This document shows positions 44,074 through 53,784 of a stretch of 64,000 nt of DNA, piece by piece. The stretch spans positions 2,914,001-2,978,000 of the forward strand of contig CAVNZM010000004.1 in the NCBI GenBank assembly GCA_963693365.1. The letters run 5' to 3'. Positions within the stretch are counted from its first letter, which is position 1; each line of letters starts with the position of its first letter. The notes under the pieces were generated by a model, which worked only from the letters and a program-made list of their open reading frames with translations, made no database searches and was not told where the DNA came from. Origin of the DNA: Amoebidium appalachense. Taxonomy: Eukaryota > Ichthyosporea. Position numbers and translations under genes: made by a program.

Positions 44074-45721
44074 CTACACAACAAAAAAAGAAGAAGAAGA
44101 AGAAGAAGAAGAAGAGGAAATGAGAAGATAATGAAAGAAAGAATAAATAAAGAGGAAAAGAAAAACCGACCCACCCACCCCCACTCCCCCGGAACTCCCC
44201 GAATATAAGAAAAACATTTTGCAACCACTAAACCTCAACTCTGCTGGTGCTGGCTTTGCCCTCTAAAAAGATGCACCTGTTCAAATCCTTATCTTGTCAA
44301 GAACAAGGGTGTGTGTGTGTGTGTATGGTGGTGGTTTTTTTTTTTTTTTTTTTTTTTTGTTGTTTTGGGGGGGGGGGGGGGGGGGGGGGGCAGGGCAGGT
44401 ATTGATTGCATAAGCCAGACTCTAACTCTCACACGACCGATCAGCTACACTGAGGCCATGGCAACGGTTCGTGACCGGCCCTTTGGTGTCGAGGTATGCC
44501 TATACCCACATACCCCATATATGTCCCCTCTGTACCTTTGTGTCCCCCATGGTCAATATTTTGTGCTTATGCTGCATGCATCGTCAGCGTTTCGGAAAAA
44601 AAAAGATGATTGAAATATGTTTACGACTCTACACAGGTTAAATGAAACAGTAATAGAACATTTAGTTGTTAGCAGGGGCTGACTGCAAACACTAGACTAC
44701 ACTGGCAAGGTGGTTGGTGTGTGTTATGGTCTAGGCAGGTTGGGGAAAGGAGAAGGGGTTATGGGGTGGAGGGTGGAGTGGGAGAGAGTAAGGAAAAGGG
44801 GGGGGGGGGGGGGGGGGGGGGGGGGGGCTACCCTTTTTTTTCTAATGGGGGGGGGGGGGGGGAGGGGAAGGGGGAAGGGGGGGGGGGTGACGGGGGGTTT
44901 TTTTATGGGGAGGAGGGGGGGTTGGGCTTGATGATATGCATAGCAGTATGTATAAGGTACTGGCGTAAGGTTATTACGATTGCATGATGGCGGGGCGCTA
45001 GGTGGGTTAGGCCCTTTTGGGGGAAATGGTGAGTGGTGTGTGTGTGTATGGTGGGGAGGGGGGGGGGGGGGGGGGCAGCAAGTTGATGGTGGTTCAGGGC
45101 TTGTAGTGACTGTGTGTGATTGCAGGTGCGCAATGTCAAGTGCACAAAGTGCGGGCAGTGGGGCCACCAGAACACAGACAGGGTGTGCCCACGCTACTAC
45201 GAGAATGGGCCCCGGGATGGTGCGTACTGTGTGCATGCATGGGTGTGTGTGACTGATGTGCAAAGGGTGGACGGGGGAGAGGGGAGGGGGGAGAAAGGGG
45301 GGGAGGGGGTGTGGGGGGGGGGAAGGGGGGGTTGGATGTGTGTGCATGCTGTAACTAGGCATTGCATGTGTGTGCATGTATGTTCCCTCCCTGCATTGGG
45401 TATTGGTTATTCGCATGGAAGCAAGCCTGTGTGGTCGTGGCGTTGGTTACCACTCTACCTCCCCCCCCCCCCCCCCCCCCCCCTCACGCGGCCGCCACCG
45501 TCTCTTCCTGTAAATGGATGGCTTCAAGCCTATCCTTGGACGTATTCGTCCCATAATGTACTTTTCCAATAACGGGCCATAACAGCACTGTTCTAACCCA
45601 ATGCACAGGCTCAGACAAGGAGATTGAGCGGCCTGCATTCCAGGATCCAGCCACCCTGATTAAGCAGATGCGCGAAGATGTAACCCTCCCTCCCCATTCC
45701 CCACGGGGCGCGCGCGCGCGT

Positions 45722-45768
<47 letters not shown>

Positions 45769-46491
45769 GCGCGCACGTGTGTGGCGCATGTTTTCGAGAT
45801 TAATCGTGCTTGTCCGTTATGACAACCGGATGGTTGCTGTGCCACACATTCCATGATGAAGTGGTATCTGTGTGCGCGACTCACGCTTTACCTTGGGACG
45901 GGCTCTAGTGATATGTCATGTACTTTTTACAATGGGATGCATGCTTGTGCTTCGTACTGTGCCCCACCAACCAACCAACCAACCAACCAACCAACCAACC
46001 AACCAACCAACCAACCAACCAACCAACCAACCCCCCCCCCCCCCCCCCCTGGACTTCCTCCTCCTCCCTGTTCAATTGCATGTGCCTTTTCTTAGGTAAT
46101 ATGGGGACGAGGAGGTCATGGGCCCCCTTTTTTTCTTTTTTCTTTCTCTCTCTCTCTTTTTTTTTTTTTTTTTTTTTTTTTTGGGGGGGGGGGGGGGGGG
46201 TCAAAACTCAATGTGTTATATGATAGCGGCTCAGTTTGGACCTTCTGTGTGGTGTGGGTTTGCACGTGATTTTGAATATTTTATTGGCCATGCCTCGTGC
46301 TGATTGGTGGGGCCACAGCAAGGCCTGGCACTGCGGCGGTCTGTGATTGGGCGGCAGAACAATGTTCTAGCAGACAACCAGGTGGGTGGGTGGGGGTGGC
46401 TGTGGCACACTGTGTGCATGCATGTGGGTGGGTTAGGACGGTGGGATGATCGACTGTATGGCAAATTGGGCACACGAAAGTTTTTTTTTTT

Positions 46492-46530
<39 letters not shown>

Positions 46531-46744
46531 GCTTGACAACGGGTTTTGGGACAGGAGGATATGTTCGTTTTCTTTCTTTCTTTCCTTTTCTTTTCTTTTC
46601 TTTCTTTCTTTTTTTTTTTTTTTGGGGGGGGGGGGGGCACCTGTGGAATATAGAAAGTCGTGTTGGATGTTGGAGGGTTGGATGTGGGTTATTTGTTTTT
46701 ACTTTTTCTGCGAGTGTGCCTTCGTGTATATGTCTAGAAGGAGG

Positions 46745-46779
<35 letters not shown>

Positions 46780-47306
46780 GGGGGCACATGTTGGCATTGC
46801 TGTTGAATGTTCGGACATGTGCTATTGAAAAACAATTCCATTGGTGGGTTTAGACATGCTCGGTGGGAGAATATTTTTTGGATGGTGGGTGGCTATATGA
46901 ATGGCCTATGGGTTAGGGCCGTGGATGTTTATGATGCGGAGCCACCAGAGAAACATATAAGTATTGGGATATGTTTTGGAGATACAATTCAGTCGCATGA
47001 GGAGCGGCATAACATTTATTGGGATATGTTTTGTGATATAACAACGAGATGCCTGGGAGGGATATTCTTTTTACTGAGATTTATTTTGGTGTGTGGTAAT
47101 GAGGTGCCTGGGGTGGACGCACCGAGTATTGGGGTATGTTTTGGGCTTATCCAATCAGATAATGCCCCTGGTGATGCCTATTAATAGTAACTGGGTATTT
47201 GCTGCGCAGCAACTTGTGATGTCATCAGAGGAGGATGAGGGGGATGACCCCGAGCTAGCCTTCCTGAAGACCCTCAGTGCAAAGGAGAAGAGAAAACTGC
47301 TGAAGT

Positions 47307-47390
<84 letters not shown>

Positions 47391-47493
47391 CCTGTACATT
47401 TTGTCTCCCCCCTCCCCCCCCCCCCCCCCCCCCCCTTTTTTACCATGTGTAAAAAAGACAAACTAAGAGGTGAAAAGAGCTCAATTTGGGGAA

Positions 47494-47525
<32 letters not shown>

Positions 47526-48703
47526 GGGGGGGGATTCTGTGCACGTAGAAGATTAGGGAGGTGGGACGTGGGACGTTTCTAGGTTTTCTGTGATGATGAT
47601 CCGGAGGCGTCAGAATCATCAGCGGGATGGTGTGTGGGTGGTTTGGTTTGGTGCATGTGTGCGTGTGTGTGACATGCGTGTGTACTCTTGCCCGTAGGAC
47701 TTGGAGTGGTGTGTGGGTGAGGTGGAAGGGGGCAGACGAGAGATCACGAGCTGATATTCTGCTTGTTTGGATGCAGAAAGCTTGCAAAGTTGGAGGGGGA
47801 CGAGTCTGGTGGTGTTGGCAAGAGCAAAAAGAAGAAGAAAAAGAGCCGCAAGCACAAGAGAAGACACAGCTGCAGTGATGACAGTAGCTTATCCAGGTCT
47901 GTCTCCTTTCCCCGTCACTCCCCCCTTTCTCTGTCTCTCTCTTACTTGGGCTTGTGTATGTCGTTGTATGCTCTTGCCACATGTTTTGTGTGCAAGTGTG
48001 GACAGGGGGAGTGGGGGCGGCGGCGATGAGGGCCGCCGCCGGAGGGCGGGGGGGGGGGGGGGGGGAAGGGGCCAGGGGATGAGTACGTATGTGTGTTTGT
48101 TGGAAAAGAAGGGGGGGGGGGGGGGGGGGGGGGATGAGTACGTGGGAAGACGTTTTTGCCAAGCCCAAGGGAACAAGCACACGATGCATGGCCTCTCACT
48201 GCTAGCACACTGAATACCTCAGCATATGTATGGCTCACGAGGTTGTTTCATCTCACAGTGAAGAGGATCGGCCTAGCAAAAGGAAAAAATCGGCACATGA
48301 AGACACGAGTGACCAGCATGAGCACAGGCGGGGCAAGGGGAGTATTGGAAGTGGAGAGAGGAATTCACAAGTGGGAGGTGGGGTGGAAAAGGAGAGGTAT
48401 GAGGAGAAAGGACGACAGCAGAGGGTGGAGGAGACGAAAGATGGGGGTAGGAGGGAGGATGGGGACAGGGGGAGCAGGGGGCACGAACAAAGGAGAGAAG
48501 AAAGAGGTGGCAGTAGGCACGAAGAGTGGAGAAGAGAGAGAGGGGATGGAAAGGAAGAAAGGAGAGATGATGGAAGACAAAGGCACGATTCGGATTCAAG
48601 GAGAGAAGAGAGGGAGAGACAGCGTGAAAGCAGGGGAGACGAGAGGGATGAGCGATGGGGGGATGTGAAAGCAGGAAAACATAGTCACAGGGACAGACGC
48701 TGA
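40524..48703 (+). CDS. CIR1: CIR1-like corepressor / splicing-associated protein, 11 exons
   Basis: Exons 40524-40589, 42366-42460, 43046-43122, 43785-43899, 44445-44493, 45126-45219, 45609-45679, 46319-46381, 47210-47304, 47777-47896 and 48259-48703 encode 429 residues in phase. Family landmarks appear in order: [20 protein letters not shown] (10-29), [30 protein letters not shown], a zinc knuckle [16 protein letters not shown] (140-155), ALRRSVIGR, and [20 protein letters not shown] lysine-rich segment ([15 protein letters not shown]) follows. The last 150 residues are a highly charged R/E/D/S-rich tail like the RS-type tail of human CIR1. CIR1 links CBF1/RBPJ to histone deacetylase and also associates with splicing factors; which role applies here is unknown. 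Intron 1 (1.8 kb) carries an inverted-repeat element. Start ATG 40524 has an ACCATG context. Confidence 0.94.
41318..41530. repeat. (CCCT)n array
   Basis: About 190 bases of CCCT units with C, G and T interruptions lie in CIR1 intron 1. A (CA)-rich stretch (40985-41290) precedes it and a CT/C-run follows. Confidence 0.9.
41665..42128. mobile_element. Possible small inverted-repeat element in CIR1 intron 1
   Basis: GGAACAACCCC (41665-41675) pairs perfectly with GGGGTTGTTCC at 41691-41701, a 15-base-loop hairpin, and with the same word at 42084-42094. A shorter copy, GGGTTGTTCCTT, is at 42117-42128. The words at 41691 and 42084 continue with near-identical CTTCTAAGGGTAG and CTTCTCAGGGTAG. No target-site duplication or transposase was found, so the outer limits are uncertain. 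Confidence 0.4.
43189..43449 (+). repeat. Five-copy intronic minisatellite, about 60-bp unit
   Basis: A core close to TAATGTTCAGCCAGGGGGAT-ATT recurs at about 43189, 43245, 43302, 43373 and 43424. Each copy is followed by an expanded G-run or (TGG)n. It lies in the CIR1 intron 43123-43784. Confidence 0.8.
43979..44070. repeat. (AC)n microsatellite then (AAG)n
   Basis: About 90 bases of AC are followed by A-run and AAG repeats (44084-44115), in the CIR1 intron after the exon ending at 43899. Confidence 0.95.
45964..46031. repeat. (CCAA)n tetranucleotide array followed by poly-C
   Basis: About 17 copies of CCAA pass straight into a C-run (46030-46049), in the CIR1 intron 45680-46318. Confidence 0.95.
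46962..47143 (+). repeat. Three dispersed copies of a 17-base word in a CIR1 intron
   Basis: TATTGGGATATGTTTTG occurs at 46962-46978 and 47017-47033, and with one change (GGGG for GGGA) at 47127-47143. The flanks share AT-rich text, suggesting a decayed tandem repeat. Confidence 0.7.
47309..47389 (+). repeat. (GT)n starting at a CIR1 splice donor
   Basis: The donor GTACGT at 47305 is followed at once by about 80 bases of GT. A poly-C/T composite (47406-47440) and a G-run (47498-47533) follow. Confidence 0.9.
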
Positions 48704-48874
48704 GCGTGCCTAAGGTGTATGTACAGTAGTGAGATCTGCAAGATACTCCATATGGTGTGACAAAGGTGCTTGGTTGATTTGCGGACGGTAACGGCAGCAG
48801 GACATCGAGATTGTGGTGTACACCTTAAAATGCGTACAAAGCTCTCATGAACACAAGCCCCCCACCCACCCAAC

Positions 48875-48930
<56 letters not shown>

Positions 48931-49146
48931 ACCCACCCACGCACCCAGTTTAACACCCAGGGCCTTCGAACATTTGATCACCCACACACATTGGGGGCAC
49001 GGGCGCCTGCACACATGAACACACACACAGGCAAACACACACGCACACCCTTTTATACGAGTGCACTGTGGTGCAGAGTGACCGTATCGCGGAGGAATGA
49101 GACAAAAGTCAGATGATTCGTGCCCTTTCCTTTCTGGCCTTCTTCT

Positions 49147-49180
<34 letters not shown>

Positions 49181-49200
49181 TTTTCCTCCCCCCCCCCCCC

Positions 49201-49244
<44 letters not shown>

Positions 49245-50325
49245 GCTATGCTTCCTTTACCGTTTTTATGTATTGCTTGCCTGTGTGGCCTTTTTTTGAC
49301 GGCAGTGTGTGCATGCTTTAGCAGCTGTCCGCCATGGCTACCTTCCCGGAAATCAAAAATAAATTTTTAGGTATGTATTCTATTTTTAGAAACCCCTGTC
49401 ATTTTTGGTCGCAGGTTTTGTACAGGTCTGACCAATGCTGTACATGGTAAGTCTTTCCGTAAATCATTTTCAACATGCATGAATGTTAACGTTATATCTA
49501 TGGCGAGTATGATGTACATAAGTGACATCGACAGCCCTTGTGTATAAATGCATTGTGGTATTAAACTCTGCAGGTGTACACATTTTGTCATCGTTCAGAC
49601 ACGGGTCATATATCTAAGCTTGTCAGCACCTGCATGTATTAACACATGGGCTCCCTCACTGCATCGTGCACATTAAGTCGCCAACTTTATTAGCCGCTCC
49701 ATCTATCACCCATTCATAATAAATATAGGCCTAAATTTGGCCTTGTACTGTAACAGTTAAGCTCAGTGACGCGAGGAATAAATATAAATGGAGATTTTTT
49801 AGAAAATAATGCCGTGCCCGTACGTACTGATCACCGTGACTTATACACAATCATGCATATGCATCGTGGTAGGGTGTGCGCAGTGCCACGTGAGCAGGAA
49901 CACGGTAATCCGGTTAGAATGACATCATGACGGATTTGGCACTGACAGCTTGGGCATCGGCCTGTCTGTACGTACGAGCTAGCCCAGCCGTAACTGATGT
50001 AACAGTGTACCGTGTCGGGCTGCGAGCAGAAAGTGTTCGTATGGCTGCACCGAGCCGTGACAGCCACACCACATGTACATGTTGCACCTCACATGCGTTT
50101 GAAAGCCGAAATATTTAAGGGCAATTCCTTGTGCATAGCGGGCAGTGCAAATTTGGGGCAATGAAAGAGGGTTTAATTTGAGTTGGATCCAAATTGAATG
50201 CTGGGCCTCCATAAAGCTTGGAACGTATATACTACAATTCAACTTGTACTTAAACACTCCCTTTTCCGTACATACATACACCATCATCATTTCTATCGAT
50301 CCACCGTGACAAATTCAGCACCACG
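48704..50325. other. 3' flank of CIR1 and spacer
   Basis: The spacer contains (CA)n at 48876-48928, a poly-C/poly-T block (49149-49243), a candidate AATAAA at 49358-49363 and no supportable exon. Confidence 0.4.
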
Positions 50326-50667
50326 ATGCACCTTCTACTGTGTTTCACGCTTTGCCTTGCACTAACCATGGCCACATTGGCCGTTGGCAAACTCGGGGGC
50401 GCCGTGGCCACAGGCCAAGTGAGTGACGAGGTGGAGGCACGTGACAACATGGACATAAACACGTGGGCAGTGGAGGGCAAACACGTGCACGTGATGGGGC
50501 GTAGAGACGAGGAGGTGGACTCTGAGGCCCAAGTCTTAGACAACAACGAGCGCTCGGACGTGGGCGGTGGTGGCGTGCAGGTGGCAGACCCAAGCCAGCC
50601 AGTAAGTGCCTACCCTGAGAGTAGTATGTTTCAACCGTGTTTACACAATCACGCACAGTTACCCTAA
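50326..50667 (+). CDS. Possible small secreted protein, family not recognised
   Basis: An open frame of 113 residues begins MHLLLCFTLCLALTMATLAV, a convincing signal peptide ending near residue 20-25. An acidic, low-cysteine remainder follows (VSDEVEARDNMDINTWAVEG and beyond). A strong donor, CCAGTAAGT, occurs at 50602. The first 92 codons could therefore be an exon continuing elsewhere, and the frame to 50667 would then be intron read-through. A short in-phase exon encoding GSGSS and a stop after TTCTGACAG (about 51951) is one possible end. Codon use is GC-rich at third positions, unlike its flanks, which supports coding. No function is proposed. Confidence 0.5.
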   Translation: MHLLLCFTLCLALTMATLAVGKLGGAVATGQVSDEVEARDNMDINTWAVEGKHVHVMGRRDEEVDSEAQVLDNNERSDVGGGGVQVADPSQPVSAYPESSMFQPCLHNHAQLP

Positions 50668-50724
50668 CTGCCACCTTATGCAAGGGTACCAGTAACACGT
50701 CTAAGTGTGTGTGTTTCAATTGTG

Positions 50725-50776
<52 letters not shown>

Positions 50777-50854
50777 CGCGTGTGTGTGTGTGTGCGTGCG
50801 CGTGTGTGTGTGACGGTGTGTGTGTGTGTGTGTGTGTGTGCACGCGCGCGCACG

Positions 50855-51040
50855 CGCGTAAGCGTGTGTGCATCGATCTGTATGTGTGTGTGTATGTGTA
50901 AGCATGTGCACGTGTACATCATGAGTCACTGAATGCGTGTCAGTTTCCGCGTAAGCGTGTGTGCATCGATCTGTATGTGTGTGTGTATGTGTAAGCATGT
51001 GCACGTGTACATCATGAGTCACTGAATGCGTGTCAGTTTC
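50855..51040. repeat. 93-bp perfect tandem duplication
   Basis: The segment starting CGCGTAAGCGTGTGTGCATC at 50855 is repeated with no mismatch that I can see at 50948. It ends just before the MITE. Confidence 0.9.
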
Positions 51041-51095
51041 TGTGTGGTGTGTCTCTGTGTGTAATAAATTTTGAAACGTCTCCAAAAGCCTAAAC

Positions 51096-51546
51096 AAGGG
51101 CCCAACCACATCGGCAGAGTCAACTTCAATAGAAGCAGAATTATTCCGAGTGCAAAAGCGGAATTACAGTATTCTGCTTTTAGCAGAATTATTCCGCAAA
51201 AGCAGAATCACTCTACTAAATTTAACAGAACCATTCTGCCTTTCTTATTCGCAGAAAGCAGACTGCTTTCAACAAATAATTCTGCTTTCAACAGCAGAAT
51301 AATTCTGCTTTTGGCAGAATAATTCTGCTTTTAGCAGATTGACTCTGCCTTTGGCAGATTGAATCTGCTGTTAGCAGAATAATTCTGCTTTTAGCAGAAT
51401 AATTCTGCTTTTGCAGAAAAATATTGCTTTTGCAGAAGGCCTCAAGTTAGCAGAATAATTCTGGTTTTAGCAGAATGATTCTGCAAAAATGCAGAATAAT
51501 TCTGCTCGGAGCAAGTTGACTCAACAGCCGATGTGGTTGGGCCCTT
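51096..51546. mobile_element. Non-autonomous DNA transposon (MITE), 451 bp
   Basis: The left end AAGGGCCCAACCACATCGGC is matched perfectly by the inverted right end. After a short mismatch both sides continue AGTCAACTT. The element is flanked by AAAC on each side (51092-51095 and 51547-51550), a plausible 4-base target duplication. The interior is built from many copies of the self-complementary word AGCAGAATAATTCTGCT and variants, so a single strand can fold extensively. There is no coding capacity. The superfamily is not assigned. Confidence 0.85.
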
Positions 51547-52090
51547 AAACAGCACAGGTGTGCTAACTCAGAGGCCTTGGCGTGTGTCGACCTCGTGGCA
51601 CGTGCTCACCCACCGTGCTCCGCGCGCACCGGGCCGCCTGCCCGTTGTATACGTACAATTTGTGTGTATATACACCGGGTCCACGTGCAACATCATGTCT
51701 TGTGTGCATCTATCGGCCATATTATCGTAGGACCTGGTGCAAGGCTCTGCTAATTTTTTGGAAGGCAACCGGTGCCAACAGTGTACTTGCTGAGGCTGAC
51801 AGTGACCGTAATGCTTTCACTTGCTGAGGCTGACAGTGACCGTAATGCTTTCAAATTGTTCACAGAGGATCAAAGTGATTGAGCCTAGCTCAGCCTCTTT
51901 CTATAACAGCTTATGTATGGTTTGCACCTCAGTAATTGCTTCTGACAGGGCAGCGGCAGCAGCTAGCAGCGCTAGACTCTGAGGCTCAATGTGTACATTC
52001 CGCATTGAATTTCTCCCCTTCCCCCCTTCCCCCCTCCCCTGGGATCCCCTCCCAAAAAAAAGAAAAAGAAAAGAAAAGACCCCCCCCCCA

Positions 52091-52122
<32 letters not shown>

Positions 52123-52168
52123 AAAAGAAAGAAAGAAAGAAAGCAAGAAAAAGAAATAAAAAAGAACC

Positions 52169-52199
<31 letters not shown>

Positions 52200-52315
52200 A
52201 AAAAAAAAAAAAGAAAAAGAAAGGAAAAAAAGAAGGAAACAAAGGGGAAAAAAAAAAGAAAAGAAAAGAAAAGAAAACGAGGAGGGGGGGGGGGGTGGGG
52301 GGTGGGGGGAGGGGT

Positions 52316-52347
<32 letters not shown>

Positions 52348-52884
52348 AGAAGTTTCAGATGTAGCCGCGCACGAAATGTAGTTTTTTTTATAATGACTTT
52401 ATTGATGTGCTCATATGTTCGAAGGACACGGAAAAGAGATATCCCAGATATCTCGAGAGACGATTTTCGAGTCACTCAAATGGGAAGTAGGCTCACTGGA
52501 ATACGGACGTCGACCCAAAGGTATAAAAATACAAGTAAACACTAATTAGGCAGGAGTGAAAACAATAAGTTGATACCTCGGCTGCCACAACAAAAAAAAC
52601 CTCAATAAAGGTGACCTAATATGAATTGAGTCACAGAAATCATTGAGTGAAACGCGTACGTTAACACACAGAAATTTGAATAGATGTGTACGTTAACATG
52701 TATTTAGCATCGATGGCAGGGTAGAAAATGAGAAGCTTGGGGCATGGCTATATTGCTCCATCAAAGCCACGAAGATGTCTAGGCTACAAACTGCAAGAAA
52801 GCCATCTGTAACTACTAGAAATCTAGCCGACCCCCCCCAAAATACACCTTTTACCAGTCTTGAGATATACGTCACGATAGGGCG

Positions 52885-52939
<55 letters not shown>

Positions 52940-52952
52940 GGGGGAGGGGGCA

Positions 52953-52992
<40 letters not shown>

Positions 52993-53019
52993 CGGCACAC
53001 ACGCACACACAGGGGGAAA

Positions 53020-53066
<47 letters not shown>
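52885..53066. repeat. Near-pure poly-G, about 180 bases
   Basis: The run is interrupted only by short islands (CCCGGGGGAG near 52937, GGCACACACGCACACACAGG near 52993, and an AAA). It is the longest G-rich tract in the window. Confidence 0.9.
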
Positions 53067-53068
<2 letters not shown>

Positions 53069-53211
53069 CGCTGAGATTGACAATGTTGGCCGTGCTGGTA
53101 ACTCCTCTGATAGAATCATCATCTCTACATTTTTTGACTAAAAAAGTTTGCCCGTGCACGGTCATCAACTTACCGTCACCGAACGTGATCTAAAATCCTG
53201 GCACACTGTCA

Positions 53212-53245
53212 TGACGTCACTGTGCCTCCCAAGAGTATGACGTCA
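53212..53245. promoter_or_regulatory. Paired CRE/ATF-like palindromes upstream of thioredoxin
   Basis: TGACGTCA occurs at 53212-53219 and again at 53238-53245, 26 bases apart centre to centre, about 540-570 bases upstream of the thioredoxin ATG. Confidence 0.5.
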
Positions 53246-53784
53246 TCACTGGTTATCCTAAAAATAACAACGATTGGCTGGAGAACACACAACTGAGCGG
53301 GGCAAAACCTAACAATGGTACGGCAGGCAAAGCCTACTCAAACTGACGAGCCTGGGGTGATTGCAAATCCATTGAGCAGGCACAGAAAGATATTTTAAGC
53401 TGCTGCCTGAATGTTTTTTTTATACTAGTTTGAAAAAGACTGAAGATAATGAGAGATCAAAAGCTCGACTTTTCAGAATCCATGAGTAGATCCAACCTGA
53501 TTTTACCGCGCTCAAGTGATAGCCAATTACGAGAGCGATCAACATTCCTCATGTTGTTTTTGCTGCGACCTATAAAAGGCATCTCACATGTCCCCATGTA
53601 ACCAGTGTTGTCAAAGCTTCTTGGTTCAAAAACTCTCTTTTCGGTACGCGTTCAGCGAAAACAAAAAACAAAGGTGTGTATAAACTTGCCGAGTTTCTTA
53701 TTTTTTGAAGTCTTTCTTGGTTGAATAGCTGTATTGAGGCATGGCGCGTTTTTATAGGTATTTTTTGACACGGGTGGGGGACAG

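Larger units (their letters stand above)
51551..53784. other. Spacer upstream of thioredoxin
   Basis: The spacer contains a 34-base tandem duplication (51785-51818 and 51819-51852), an A/C/G homopolymer zone (52050-52346), a 180-base poly-G region (52885-53066) and two CRE palindromes. The 700 bases before the thioredoxin start are free of simple repeats and are the likely promoter. GATTGGCTGG (near 53272) and AGCCAATTAC (near 53520) are CCAAT-type words. Confidence 0.45.

Noticed and set aside
50855-51040. CRISPR-like direct repeats
   Set aside because: There are only two adjacent copies with no spacers. It is a plain tandem duplication.
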